Below are positions 16,301-25,317 of a stretch of DNA of 64,000 bases, piece by piece. Below the pieces are notes generated by a model. It saw only the letters and a list, made by a program, of their open reading frames with translations, searched no databases and was not told where the DNA came from. Each line of letters opens with the position of its first letter. Position 1 is the stretch's first letter. The stretch is from DATBGS01 sp036557885. Lineage in GTDB: Bacteria > Chloroflexota > Ktedonobacteria > Ktedonobacterales > DATBGS01. The DNA is taken from positions 11,577 to 75,576 of the forward strand of contig DATBGS010000140.1 of the NCBI GenBank assembly GCA_036557885.1. The letters run 5' to 3'. The translations under genes were made by a program, and so were the position numbers.

Positions 16301-17276
16301 GCCGCTTCAACTCCTCCCAGGTAAGCTGCCTGGCCTGCTGATATTTCTGTCTGGCATCTTGCAGCGAGCCATAAAAAAATTCAATGAAGGCGTGTAAGTA
16401 GCGTTTCATGGGGAAACTATCATCCGAAGTAGATAACAGATAAAACAATTCATCAGAAAGAAAATGATCATACAGCGCAACTTCTGCTGAGACTTCTTCA
16501 CTCTTGACAGCTTGTTCGTCCCAGAAGATCAGCAGGGGATGCAGGGAAAGAAGAGCGTTGCTCCTGGCACGCAGATAAAACCTGCCTGGAAAAAGAGCAG
16601 TTTCCCCAGAGGAGGCTCCATGTGTTGTAACATCACCAGCCCCCTTAAAAAGCTCAAACGTGTAAGAACTGTGAAGCACCTCCAGAACTCGAATAAGATC
16701 ATAGGAAGCAAGAAACGTGGTGGCTTGCAAGAGGAGGCGTAGTTGGTCGTTAAGCTTGTTCGCTTTCTCTTCCCATTCGCTTTCACTCAACGAGAGCGCG
16801 TGCTGTTGGGTGAGTTTGGCTGAGAATTCTGCAAGGCTCTCGATGATCGCTTGCTCCTCCTTGCGCGACGTGTGGGGATGGTGAGCGGTATCCCAATAGA
16901 AGTCGTACAGTTCAGTTATGGAGAAGAGATCACGTTTGTGCTGGTACGTCTCCATCACCTTGAAGAACACTTTTTTCCAGCCATCAATGGTTAAATTATC
17001 AAAGCCCTCTAGCAGCAGGGTGCTCAGTTCGACTAAACTGTCAAAATCCTTTTCTAGCACTTTGTTCAATTCGGCATTTTTTTCTCTCTCCCGATTATGG
17101 AGGAGGTATTGGCTGACGAGTATGATGGTGAGCATGCGCAGCCACAACTCATAAATTCGGGTAATGATCTGGACACGATCACGCGCAGCGGTGGTTTCAA
17201 GCAAGGTCTGGTAGCGCCTTGCGATGAATGTGGGCATGCCATTCAGGATGAGCTTATCGAACTCAACTTGATCCAT
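13305..17276 (-). CDS. Large STAND/NACHT-type NTPase, candidate anti-phage sensor
   Basis: 1323 residues. A long helical N-terminal region (1-~350) precedes the NTPase: Walker A GRSGVGKT at about residues 372-379, Walker B RRVILCVDAINES near 450 and the sensor-like PWLKIIFSSRPETW near 482. A winged-helix-like part follows, and the last ~600 residues are helical, as in repeat-type sensor domains of STAND proteins. The gene looks clearly richer in AT than its neighbours, suggesting acquisition. GGGAGG lies before ATG 17276. STAND proteins oligomerise on ligand binding; with DUF4062 next door, an Avs-like or other NACHT defence role is inferred. The N-terminus matches no effector I know. Confidence 0.83.
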   Translation of the reverse strand: MDQVEFDKLILNGMPTFIARRYQTLLETTAARDRVQIITRIYELWLRMLTIILVSQYLLHNREREKNAELNKVLEKDFDSLVELSTLLLEGFDNLTIDGWKKVFFKVMETYQHKRDLFSITELYDFYWDTAHHPHTSRKEEQAIIESLAEFSAKLTQQHALSLSESEWEEKANKLNDQLRLLLQATTFLASYDLIRVLEVLHSSYTFELFKGAGDVTTHGASSGETALFPGRFYLRARSNALLSLHPLLIFWDEQAVKSEEVSAEVALYDHFLSDELFYLLSTSDDSFPMKRYLHAFIEFFYGSLQDARQKYQQARQLTWEELKRLSADITQQCMETARGKYSEDVYLQRQKTLEELLRFLDDSPERCFVLIGRSGVGKTNFLLSFNQYLRETRPDTVCMLMYDGALLHSDKSLEEIIKQDFEERITIPDKKIESLWQEIGKIASAHNRRVILCVDAINESASAQKLLQQLDDLVQRSAKRPWLKIIFSSRPETWQAIRRGVNLDESKYYRAKGSSSVENPLEGFNYSEQMDPFTPQELSLAYVKYQAKFSLQTPFTDLSFSVKEVLREPLNLLLVATTYQNSVIPNRIRVTELVKLYIHSLLKSQSRRKLEEADVELLEQRLVPIMVSGEHYDNKITLKEIRAAGGGLHEAIYSDSVNQAFNRLADLSILTHQKTGSGPGIQRAIAFKYERFYEYFIGKRLAELSADQLDKVAFYLHLIKLTPDKPFLWGAIRNALLQQLDAGDTQTITILCYSNHQHVKEVKIDTLQRVKEMMIDTLTSYGVDQPEQVEPLLRRFTPIAEKTSSVRQALQFIRRSGKAPDTGAQNAGKIAAEVASNLGFVEILQRAGLQPDSAVRAATVRFGYLLWKRDRQAGFAVLDYLGKETARHLIPNLAAFESALGLSLIIIFDHPHDGEVLEHLQHLWHMIIGRLLGISESSNRFSRLVRSRIRESLFSFAISLAFLWIKQLPENLPIRDPSFEAFFHRNAAEKALYRRLTRYIDPTEGAYTYEEVKQDFLAAIPIMDGILQPVSCIGLSVHLARNPSVALPLMRDLFDAAENAQPPNLWLTGIAFAVTPVLDTNPNNDEVFECFFEFMERCQRYYAKPGHSAAWIDVEDPQAIFLGQYIYYDYKRRESQRKQVAPDDWLKSRITTALKLKNEKFFKLLLSVHLPLVAFEMEAPQPVFDTLAFFFKERHQIAEMGKLLSTLLGRMRTRYPDAVDAFLEEQKALLSDKEQQALAELAEFRLQVITSESPEKVGDLLGLRLFRVAFSLLVADQPVLRDRLIGLFARAADCKNLRGLIDYLLREVINVIYQGEALRQPK

Positions 17277-17527
17277 AAGAGAACCTCCCGAATATGAGGT
17301 GCAACCACCATCTTTCAGGCATTCACAAGCTGTCTCGCGCTGATGTTTGGGAGTATAAAGTGTTTTGACGAAGCTGTCAATATGTAATTTGATCCTCTAC
17401 CCAGTAGAAAAAACCTGCGAGGCACGTTAGAGTGGTGCCAGCTCTACCTGGGGAGGGGCTATTTTCGATGTATCGAAGAAAGCCGTTTTTGTTGGAGCAC
17501 AAGCCCGCCTATCTCCGCGCGGGCGCA

Positions 17528-18196
17528 TTATGCCTTGTGCTTTGGCGGCTGCTTCGTCCCGGCTGTGAGCGCCACTGCCTGGCGCTGCTTCTCCGCTTCG
17601 TCGCTGGTTTGCGTTTGAGCGCGTTCTAGTGCCTGCTTGAATTGCCGCTTGAGTTTAGCGAAACGCCGTTCTTGCCAAACCAGATATGCTTCGTGCAAGA
17701 GATACATGCCCCCATAGGGAAAATCCCCTTCTGGCTTCGTATGATCCTCAAAAAATGTGGGAACCTTACTTAACAGCGCCCAGCGATCATGCAGGCCAGC
17801 ACCCAGCATCAGCAAAATAAAATCTTTGTCCACTTGCTGTTTCTTCAACAACAGCCCTACCTGATGATAGAAGGCCATAAGGTCGTGGAGATATTGCTCT
17901 TGTTGTTTCAGGTCTTGCGCCTCCTCCGGGGTGCTTGCGGAGTGAAGGAAATGCTGGTCATATTCGTTCTTGTTGGCAAAGCCATCCGTTTTTGCTCTGA
18001 GCGCATTGCGCGCGGCGGCACGCCCAGCACGGACGCGCTCACTGTTGTAGGCTTCATAGGTGGCCCAGCCATTGGCATTCAGCCGATCACTATAGGAGGC
18101 GCGATAGGTCACATAGAGCGCGAGGCCAGAGATGAGAATACTCAGGATACTGATGAGCAGGCTTCCGTAATTTTGCAGGAATATTGAGAGGTCCAT
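17528..18196 (-). CDS. Membrane-anchored protein of the STAND module (222 aa)
   Basis: One N-terminal membrane segment (residues about 12-31, SLLISILSILISGLALYVTY) is followed by a cytoplasmic, helical and charged domain of ~190 residues, resembling the DUF4760-type membrane proteins. The C-terminus is a coiled-coil-like basic helix (KLKRQFKQALERAQTQ). GGGGGAG precedes the ATG. It lies 251 bases upstream of the STAND gene in the same direction, so co-expression is plausible but not certain. A membrane-linked partner would suit an abortive-infection system; this role is inference. Confidence 0.72.
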   Translation of the reverse strand: MDLSIFLQNYGSLLISILSILISGLALYVTYRASYSDRLNANGWATYEAYNSERVRAGRAAARNALRAKTDGFANKNEYDQHFLHSASTPEEAQDLKQQEQYLHDLMAFYHQVGLLLKKQQVDKDFILLMLGAGLHDRWALLSKVPTFFEDHTKPEGDFPYGGMYLLHEAYLVWQERRFAKLKRQFKQALERAQTQTSDEAEKQRQAVALTAGTKQPPKHKA

Positions 18197-18594
18197 GCGA
18201 CTCCCCCTTCTCTACGGTATCTTGCTATCAAGGGGCGCCTGCCAAAGTGTTGATTGTCAAGAACGCCCCACCGCTGCTGGCATACTGTATCATACTCCAT
18301 CCATTTTGCCAAGTTTTGGTTGTGACCACTCACTTCAGCGTTACTCATATTGCTCGTTCATCAACTTATCGAGTAGAAGCAGAGCACAGAAGGGGAGTGT
18401 TGCTCTTTGAGTTGGGGGTCCGCTGCCTTAAGTTTTGATGGGACGTGCCTGGCATAGTCTCTGCACAAGGGCAGGCTCGGCAGGGCTTCTCACGTTTCTT
18501 CTTTCTTCGTACGTAACTTCCCACCCTGCGCGTGTCTACCTGATGTGTTTCCCTATGCTGTGACGATGCAGCCCCCGTTATGGAGGTCTTCCAA
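18197..18594. other. 398-base intergenic region between divergent genes
   Basis: No credible gene here: the short ORFs lack ribosome sites. It holds the upstream regions of the membrane protein (left) and the FAD oxidase (right), and at 18493-18510 a copy of the 18-bp dispersed repeat (CGTTTCTTCTTTCTTCGT). TATGGAGG at about 18578-18585 is the ribosome site of the oxidase. I see no convincing -35/-10 pair. Confidence 0.6.
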
Positions 18595-19974
18595 ATGGCT
18601 ATAAACGCGCTGGAGAGCGGCGCATTACAAGCAAATATGCGCGGAGAACTCATTCAGCAAGGCGACGCGGGCTACGACGACGCCCGCAAAGTCTACAACG
18701 GCATGATAGATAAACACCCGCTGATGATCGCCCGCTGCGCCGATGTCGCTGATGTCATTGCCGCAGTCAACTTTGGGCGCGAACATGGCCTGCTCGTCTC
18801 CATCCGGGGCGGCGGCCATAATGCCGGAGGGCTGGGCATCTGCGATGGTGGCCTGGTGATTGATCTGGCGCGCATCCGCTACACCCATGTCAACCCCGAA
18901 GCCGGAACCGTCAGAGTCGGCGGCGGCTCCACCTGGGGCGATGTAGACCACGCCACGCACGCCTTCGGCCTGGCGGTGCCCAGCGGCTTCATTTCCTCAA
19001 CCGGCGTGGGCGGGCTGACCCTGGGCGGCGGCATGGGCTACCTGACCCGCGCCTACGGCCTCACCATTGACAACCTGCTCGCTGCCGATGTGGTGCTTGC
19101 CGATGGCAGCTTTGTGACGGCCAGCGAGCAACAGCGCCTTGATTTGTTCTGGGCGCTGCGCGGCGGCGGTGGCAACTTCGGCGTCGTCACCTCGTTTGTG
19201 TTCAAAGCCCATCCTGTTGATACCGTCTATGGTGGCCCGCTGCTGTGGGAATTGGACAAAGCGCCAGAATTGATGCGCTGGTATCGGGAGTTCATCCTCC
19301 AGGCTCCGCGCGATCTCAACGGCTTTTTCGCGTTCCTGGTCGTCCCGCCTGGGCCGCCGTTCCCCCAACATCTCCACAACAAGCACATGTGCGGCATTGT
19401 CTGGTGCTACACCGGGCCGCTGTCCCAGGCAGAAGCCGTGTTTGAGCCTATCCGCTCGCGGGTGCCGCCAGCGCTAGACATGGTTGGTCCCCTCCCGCAT
19501 CCCGCGCTCCAGAGCATGTTCGACCCCCTCTACCCGCCAGGGCTTCAATGGTATTGGAAAGCGGACTTTGTGAACGAACTGAGCGACGACGCCATCCAGC
19601 TTCATATCAAGTATGGCTCGCAGTTGCCAACCCCGCATTCAACGATACACCTCTATCCAATTGATGGGGCAGCGCATCAGGTGGGCAGAAACGATACCGC
19701 GTGGAGCTACCGCGACGCGAACTGGGCCGAGGTGATTGTAGGCGTTGACCCGGACCCGGCCAACCGCAGCAGCATCATCAACTGGGCTAGAAGCTACTGG
19801 GAAGCTGTGCATCCATATTCGGCGGGCGGCGCCTACGTCAACTTTATGATGGAAGAAGGCGCGGAGCGGGTGAAAGCCTCGTACCGAGATAACTATGACC
19901 GCCTGGCAGTGATCAAGCGCAAGTACGACCCTGCCAACTTCTTCCGCGTGAACCAAAACATTCAACCTGCGTAG
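18595..19974 (+). CDS. FAD-binding oxidase of the berberine-bridge-enzyme-like (BBE) family
   Basis: 459 residues. The PCMH-type FAD domain shows IRGGGHNAGGLGICDGGLV (His of GGGHN is the covalent FAD attachment site) and STGVGGLTLGGGMGYLTR. The cysteine used for a second covalent link in some members is not at the expected place, so flavin is probably held by His alone. The C-terminal BBE segment is RLAVIKRKYDPANFFRVNQN. Such enzymes oxidise sugars, alcohols or secondary metabolites. The start at 18595 is supported by GGAGG eight bases upstream; an ATG at 18580 overlaps that site. No signal peptide. Monocistronic. Confidence 0.9.
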   Translation: MAINALESGALQANMRGELIQQGDAGYDDARKVYNGMIDKHPLMIARCADVADVIAAVNFGREHGLLVSIRGGGHNAGGLGICDGGLVIDLARIRYTHVNPEAGTVRVGGGSTWGDVDHATHAFGLAVPSGFISSTGVGGLTLGGGMGYLTRAYGLTIDNLLAADVVLADGSFVTASEQQRLDLFWALRGGGGNFGVVTSFVFKAHPVDTVYGGPLLWELDKAPELMRWYREFILQAPRDLNGFFAFLVVPPGPPFPQHLHNKHMCGIVWCYTGPLSQAEAVFEPIRSRVPPALDMVGPLPHPALQSMFDPLYPPGLQWYWKADFVNELSDDAIQLHIKYGSQLPTPHSTIHLYPIDGAAHQVGRNDTAWSYRDANWAEVIVGVDPDPANRSSIINWARSYWEAVHPYSAGGAYVNFMMEEGAERVKASYRDNYDRLAVIKRKYDPANFFRVNQNIQPA

Positions 19975-20132
19975 AGCAACGCTCAAACGCGGCCCTTGCT
20001 TTGGGGTGGTGCGCTGCAACCAATCGGAAAGCAAGGGCCGTTCTTTTTCTGGTCTTTTGGCGGGAAATATGGTATGCTGGGGATAGAACATGCGTTCTTG
20101 TCTTGAATCCAGCACTGCCAGGAGCCGTCACA

Positions 20133-21305
20133 GTGCCACGCGCCATCCTTCATCTCGATCTTGACGCCTTCTTCTGCGCTGTCGAGGAGCAGCGCGACCC
20201 CTCACTGGCTGGCAAGGCTTTTGCCGTTGGTGGCCGCCCAGAGGAGCGCGGCGTTGTCGCTTCCTGCTCCTATGCCGCCCGGCAGTTCGGCATCCATTCA
20301 GCTATGCCCATGTCTCAGGCGCTGCGGCGCTGCCCAACGCTGATCATCGTTTCTTCGCATTTCGCGGCCTATCGCGCCGCCTCCGTAGAGGTGATGGCGC
20401 GGCTGAAAGCGCTCACGCCGCTGGTGGAACAGATTTCGATTGATGAGGCATTTCTGGATGTGACCGCGCTGGAGACGCCCGGAGCAGTGCTGGCGCAGCA
20501 GCTTCAGCGCGTCATCCGCGAGGAACTCGCGCTGCCCTGCTCGCTCGGCGTGGCGAGCAACAAGCTCGTTGCCAAGATCGCCACCGATGTCGGCAAGGCC
20601 GCCGCGAAGACAGGCACCGCGCCCTACGCGCTCTGCGTCGTGCCGCCCGGCACTGAGGCTGCTTTCCTCGCGCCGCTGCCCACGCGCGCCCTCTGGGGCA
20701 TCGGCCCAAGGACGGCAGAACGGCTGGCCGCGCAGGGCATTCACACCATTGGCGACCTGGCACGTATTCCAGTGCTCGACCTGATTCGGCGCTTTGGCAA
20801 ATATGGCGCAGACCTCGCAAAGCACGCGCGGGGCGAGGACGAGCGGCCCATCCAGGTGTCACACATCGCCAAATCGCTCTCCAAAGAGCATACTTTTGCC
20901 CAGGATGTGCAGGAAGAACCACTGCTGCGCCAGACGCTTCAGGAACAGGCGGGCGAGGTCGCCAGGGCGCTGCAACGCAAGGGCTTTCGCGGTGCCACGA
21001 TCACTCTGAAGCTGCGCTGGTCCGATTTCACCACGCTCACCCGTCAGATGAGCCTGCCCACGCCCACCGACCAGGAGGCCAGCATCACCTCAGCGGCGCT
21101 CTGTCTCTTCGAGCAGACCTGGCAGGCTGGCCGCCCTGTCCGCCTGATAGGAGTAGGCGTCAGCGGCTTCAAAGCAGAAAGCGCGCAGATGAGCCTGTGG
21201 GAGACGCTCACTCCGCTGGAGGAAAAACGGCAGCAGGTGGAAGCTGCCCTGGCCCAGGTACGCGCCCGCTTTGGCGAAGAGGTTGTGCACTGGGGGCAGA
21301 AGTGA
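20133..21305 (+). CDS. dinB: DNA polymerase IV (Y-family translesion polymerase)
   Basis: 390 residues. Palm motifs are ILHLDLDAFFCAVEEQ (first metal Asp near residue 8) and ISIDEAFLDVT (catalytic Asp-Glu near residue 105). The steric-gate aromatic is in DAFF, the thumb has helix-hairpin-helix character (ALWGIGPRTAERLAAQGI) and the little finger runs to the end. The GTG start at 20133 follows AGGAG at eight bases and places the first residues exactly at the family start; an in-frame ATG at 20001 would add 44 unrelated residues. It copies past DNA lesions. No beta-clamp motif is obvious at the C-terminus, which ends HWGQK. Confidence 0.95.
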   Translation: MPRAILHLDLDAFFCAVEEQRDPSLAGKAFAVGGRPEERGVVASCSYAARQFGIHSAMPMSQALRRCPTLIIVSSHFAAYRAASVEVMARLKALTPLVEQISIDEAFLDVTALETPGAVLAQQLQRVIREELALPCSLGVASNKLVAKIATDVGKAAAKTGTAPYALCVVPPGTEAAFLAPLPTRALWGIGPRTAERLAAQGIHTIGDLARIPVLDLIRRFGKYGADLAKHARGEDERPIQVSHIAKSLSKEHTFAQDVQEEPLLRQTLQEQAGEVARALQRKGFRGATITLKLRWSDFTTLTRQMSLPTPTDQEASITSAALCLFEQTWQAGRPVRLIGVGVSGFKAESAQMSLWETLTPLEEKRQQVEAALAQVRARFGEEVVHWGQK

Positions 21306-21320
21306 AAGATTGCGGATTTT

Positions 21321-22145
21321 TCAGGGAACCCACAAGCCTCCATGCCCTGAGATGGCAATCGTCAGCGAGCCAACGAAAATCACCAGGCACAGCGCCAGCA
21401 CCGCGTAGTCGCGGAATTGATAGCGCAGTTCTTGCGACCACGTGCGCTGCTTGCTCCCAAAGGCGTGCAGGTTCATCGCGTCTATCACGTCTTCGCTCTT
21501 GAGGATGGCCCCAATGGTGATGGGAATAATCAGCGGCGCCGTATGGCGAATGGCCTTGATGATGCCCCCGGCCCGCTCCAGTTCATAGCCACGCGCCCGC
21601 TGCGCCTCCAGCGTCAGCGAAAAATCGCGCGCCAGCGTCGGGACAAAGCGCACCGCCAGATCAAGCGCAAAGCTGATCGAATCCGGCAGGCCCAGCCGCC
21701 GGAACGCCACGCCATACACCGCTGGATTAATCGTAAAGGGCAGCACCACCGCCAACGCCGCCATCGTAAAGATGCGCACCAGTTGCGAGAGCGCAAACAC
21801 CAGCCGCGCCTCACTCATCTCCACCACCAGCGGCCCAAACTGCCCGCGCCAGAAGACATGTTCCGTCGTAATAACGCCAACGCCGCCGCGCCCCGTCAGC
21901 AGCGTCAGCGCCGTCAGGAAGAAGAACAACGCCCCCGCGAAAATCCAGAAGCGGCGTAGTTCGCGCCAGGTGAGTTTTGCCAGCCCTAGCTGGCAAACAG
22001 CAACCACAAAAGGGATGAGCAGCAGACGGACATCCCAGAGAAACACCGCCGCCAGCGAAAGCAGCACCACGCCCACCAGCCGCGTGCGCGGGTCAAGCCG
22101 CTGAATGAAGGAATCGCGTTCTTTGTAGCTCCAGGTAGCGATCAT
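21321..22145 (-). CDS. ecfT: ECF transporter transmembrane component EcfT
   Basis: 274 residues with about five membrane segments. The coupling helix motif LEAQRARGYELERAG contains the conserved Ala-Arg-Gly, and is followed by the second motif region SEDVIDAMNLHAFG. EcfT couples the two ATPase domains to the substrate-binding S component. The start at 22145 has GAGG upstream; the longer ORF to 22229 runs through a family A repeat and is unlikely. It is the third gene of the operon that begins with the fused ATPase at 25050. Confidence 0.9.
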   Translation of the reverse strand: MIATWSYKERDSFIQRLDPRTRLVGVVLLSLAAVFLWDVRLLLIPFVVAVCQLGLAKLTWRELRRFWIFAGALFFFLTALTLLTGRGGVGVITTEHVFWRGQFGPLVVEMSEARLVFALSQLVRIFTMAALAVVLPFTINPAVYGVAFRRLGLPDSISFALDLAVRFVPTLARDFSLTLEAQRARGYELERAGGIIKAIRHTAPLIIPITIGAILKSEDVIDAMNLHAFGSKQRTWSQELRYQFRDYAVLALCLVIFVGSLTIAISGHGGLWVP

Positions 22146-22164
22146 GGCATCCTCATATGGGCAG

Positions 22165-22228
22165 TGCTTGTAGCACCGGCGTCCCTGCCGGTGCAGCGTC
22201 CCCGCCAGAGTCGGCGGGGCTACAAGCA
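22165..22228. repeat. Family A repeat between ecfT and the S-component gene
   Basis: TGCTTGTAGCACCGGCGTCC opens and GGCGGGGCTACAAGCA closes it. It fills most of the gap between the two genes of one operon, so it is probably transcribed and may act as an mRNA hairpin. Confidence 0.8.
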
Positions 22229-22243
22229 TACGCCTTGTGAGCG

Positions 22244-23179
22244 TTAGCGTCCGGTGCGCGCCTGCGCAGCATTCCAGGCCGTCAAGAGGATTGGCAGCAG
22301 GATTGCCACGTTGAGCAAGTCGGTGCCCGCAGCGGGAACAAACTCGCCCACGAATGCCGTCGTGAAGTTATAGCCGTTCCACCAGATGTCAGCCATTGAT
22401 GCAAAGCCAATACCGAGAAAGACAGCCAACCCGCCCCAGACCTGCGCTGATGCAATCTCTGGCCGGTTTCGTAAGCCGTAGCGCAGCCCAGCGATGATCA
22501 GCAACCCGCCAATCAACGTCAGCGCAACCCATTTGTCCACTGTTGCACCACTGAGTGGACTAACAACGTCCGAGCCTACGAGGAGCCAGACCGACGCCAG
22601 GATAGCCACTACCGCAACGAGTCCCAGCGCAATGTCAGAGGCTCGCGTGCGGTTACGGAAAGCAAGCACCAGACCCGGTATCAGCCCAATCAGGCCGTTG
22701 CCAAAATCCCAGACAGGGAAGACGCCCCAGCCGGTCAGCGCGTCGCCCAGGGCATTGCCTACAAACCCGGTCAGGAAGCCCACCGAAGGCCCATAGACAA
22801 ACCCAAAGAAGACCGGAATCACGATTGCCGGACGCACTGTCACCAAGCTCACCGATGGCACCAGGAAGATATTGGTCGCCCAGGAGAACACCCCATAGAG
22901 CGCCGCGCCGACGGCGGCATACACCACCTGGCGCGTCTCGACACTCCAGAGGGCCGGGTCGCCAAAGGCCACCCCCAATCCATAGGCGATCACCGCGCCA
23001 ACCAACAAAAATGGCATCCACTTCGTTGTGTCAAAAGTCGAAGCGCCGCGTGCCTGAGCAATAAAGTTGGCAATGAACATGAAAATGATACTGATAACGA
23101 CGATACCGAGCACAAACAGCAGCGGACGAACCCAACGGTTCTGCTGCTGCACCGAAGTCTCCTGGACTTCTGCTGACAT
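22244..23179 (-). CDS. ECF transporter substrate-binding S component (vitamin-type)
   Basis: 311 residues with about eight or nine hydrophobic helices, longer than minimal S components (~200). The segment RPAIVIPVFFGFVYGPSVGF followed by GNALGDALTG is typical of S proteins: a Pro/Gly-rich helix then the GN-GD loop near the ligand pocket. The substrate cannot be read from the sequence; no vitamin riboswitch was seen upstream of the operon. The long N-terminal membrane region and extra helices at the C-terminus set it apart from the well-known ThiT, RibU and BioY types. Confidence 0.82.
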   Translation of the reverse strand: MSAEVQETSVQQQNRWVRPLLFVLGIVVISIIFMFIANFIAQARGASTFDTTKWMPFLLVGAVIAYGLGVAFGDPALWSVETRQVVYAAVGAALYGVFSWATNIFLVPSVSLVTVRPAIVIPVFFGFVYGPSVGFLTGFVGNALGDALTGWGVFPVWDFGNGLIGLIPGLVLAFRNRTRASDIALGLVAVVAILASVWLLVGSDVVSPLSGATVDKWVALTLIGGLLIIAGLRYGLRNRPEIASAQVWGGLAVFLGIGFASMADIWWNGYNFTTAFVGEFVPAAGTDLLNVAILLPILLTAWNAAQARTGR

Positions 23180-23295
23180 TTCTGTCCCCTTTCAGATGAT
23201 AAAAAAACCGTTCGCCATATGATCATCTGGGGATACCCCCAGGGAGATCCATGTTAGAATGCCTCACAAAACCTCGGTGTAAGCAGGGTGGCACC

Positions 23296-23353
23296 ACTTG
23301 TACCCCCGGCATCTTGCCGGACAACGCTTACCGGCTAGAAGCCGGTGCTACAA
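23296..23353. repeat. Family A repeat between the ECF ATPase and S-component genes
   Basis: ACTTGTACCCCCGGCATC opens and GCCGGTGCTACA closes it. Less regular than other copies (CTAGAAGCC in the second arm). Confidence 0.75.
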
Positions 23354-23370
23354 ACACGATGCGCTGCCCT

Positions 23371-23388
23371 TCTTTCTTCTTTCTTCGT
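23371..23388. repeat. 18-bp dispersed repeat, copy 8, abutting a stop codon
   Basis: TCTTTCTTCTTTCTTCGT on the + strand. On the minus strand the ECF ATPase stop TAA is followed at once by ACGAAGAAAGAAGAAAGA. Confidence 0.85.
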
Positions 23389-25050
<1,662 letters not shown>

Positions 25051-25118
25051 TGCGGCCTCACTGATAGGCGGAATATAGCAAGCCACTTCTTATCCTGGCT
25101 CTTGTTGAAGAGTCGCTG

Positions 25119-25182
25119 GCGCTTGTAGCCCCGCCGACCCTGGCGGGGCACGGCCCGGCACGGTGGCCGGGGCTACAAGCGC
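25119..25182. repeat. Family A repeat in the leader of the ECF operon
   Basis: GCGCTTGTAGCCCCGCC opens and GGCCGGGGCTACAAGCGC closes it. It lies between the promoter at 25278-25307 and the first gene, so the ECF mRNA would start with this hairpin. Confidence 0.8.
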
Positions 25183-25277
25183 TGTATCTGCGCGTGTTGG
25201 CGGCGTCTTACCTCAAGAGCCGGAGCCGTGCATGCTCTAATTGTTGACTTGTTTGCTTAACAATACGGCGCACCCTC

Positions 25278-25307
25278 ATTATATCGGGCGCAAGCTCAAG
25301 CCGTCAA
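25278..25307 (-). promoter_or_regulatory. Sigma-70-type promoter for the ECF operon
   Basis: On the minus strand TTGACG (25307-25302), an 18-base spacer and a perfect TATAAT (25283-25278). It lies just after the treS stop and about 230 bases before the ATPase start, giving a long leader that includes a family A hairpin. Confidence 0.75.
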
Positions 25308-25317
25308 GGTGTTTTTT

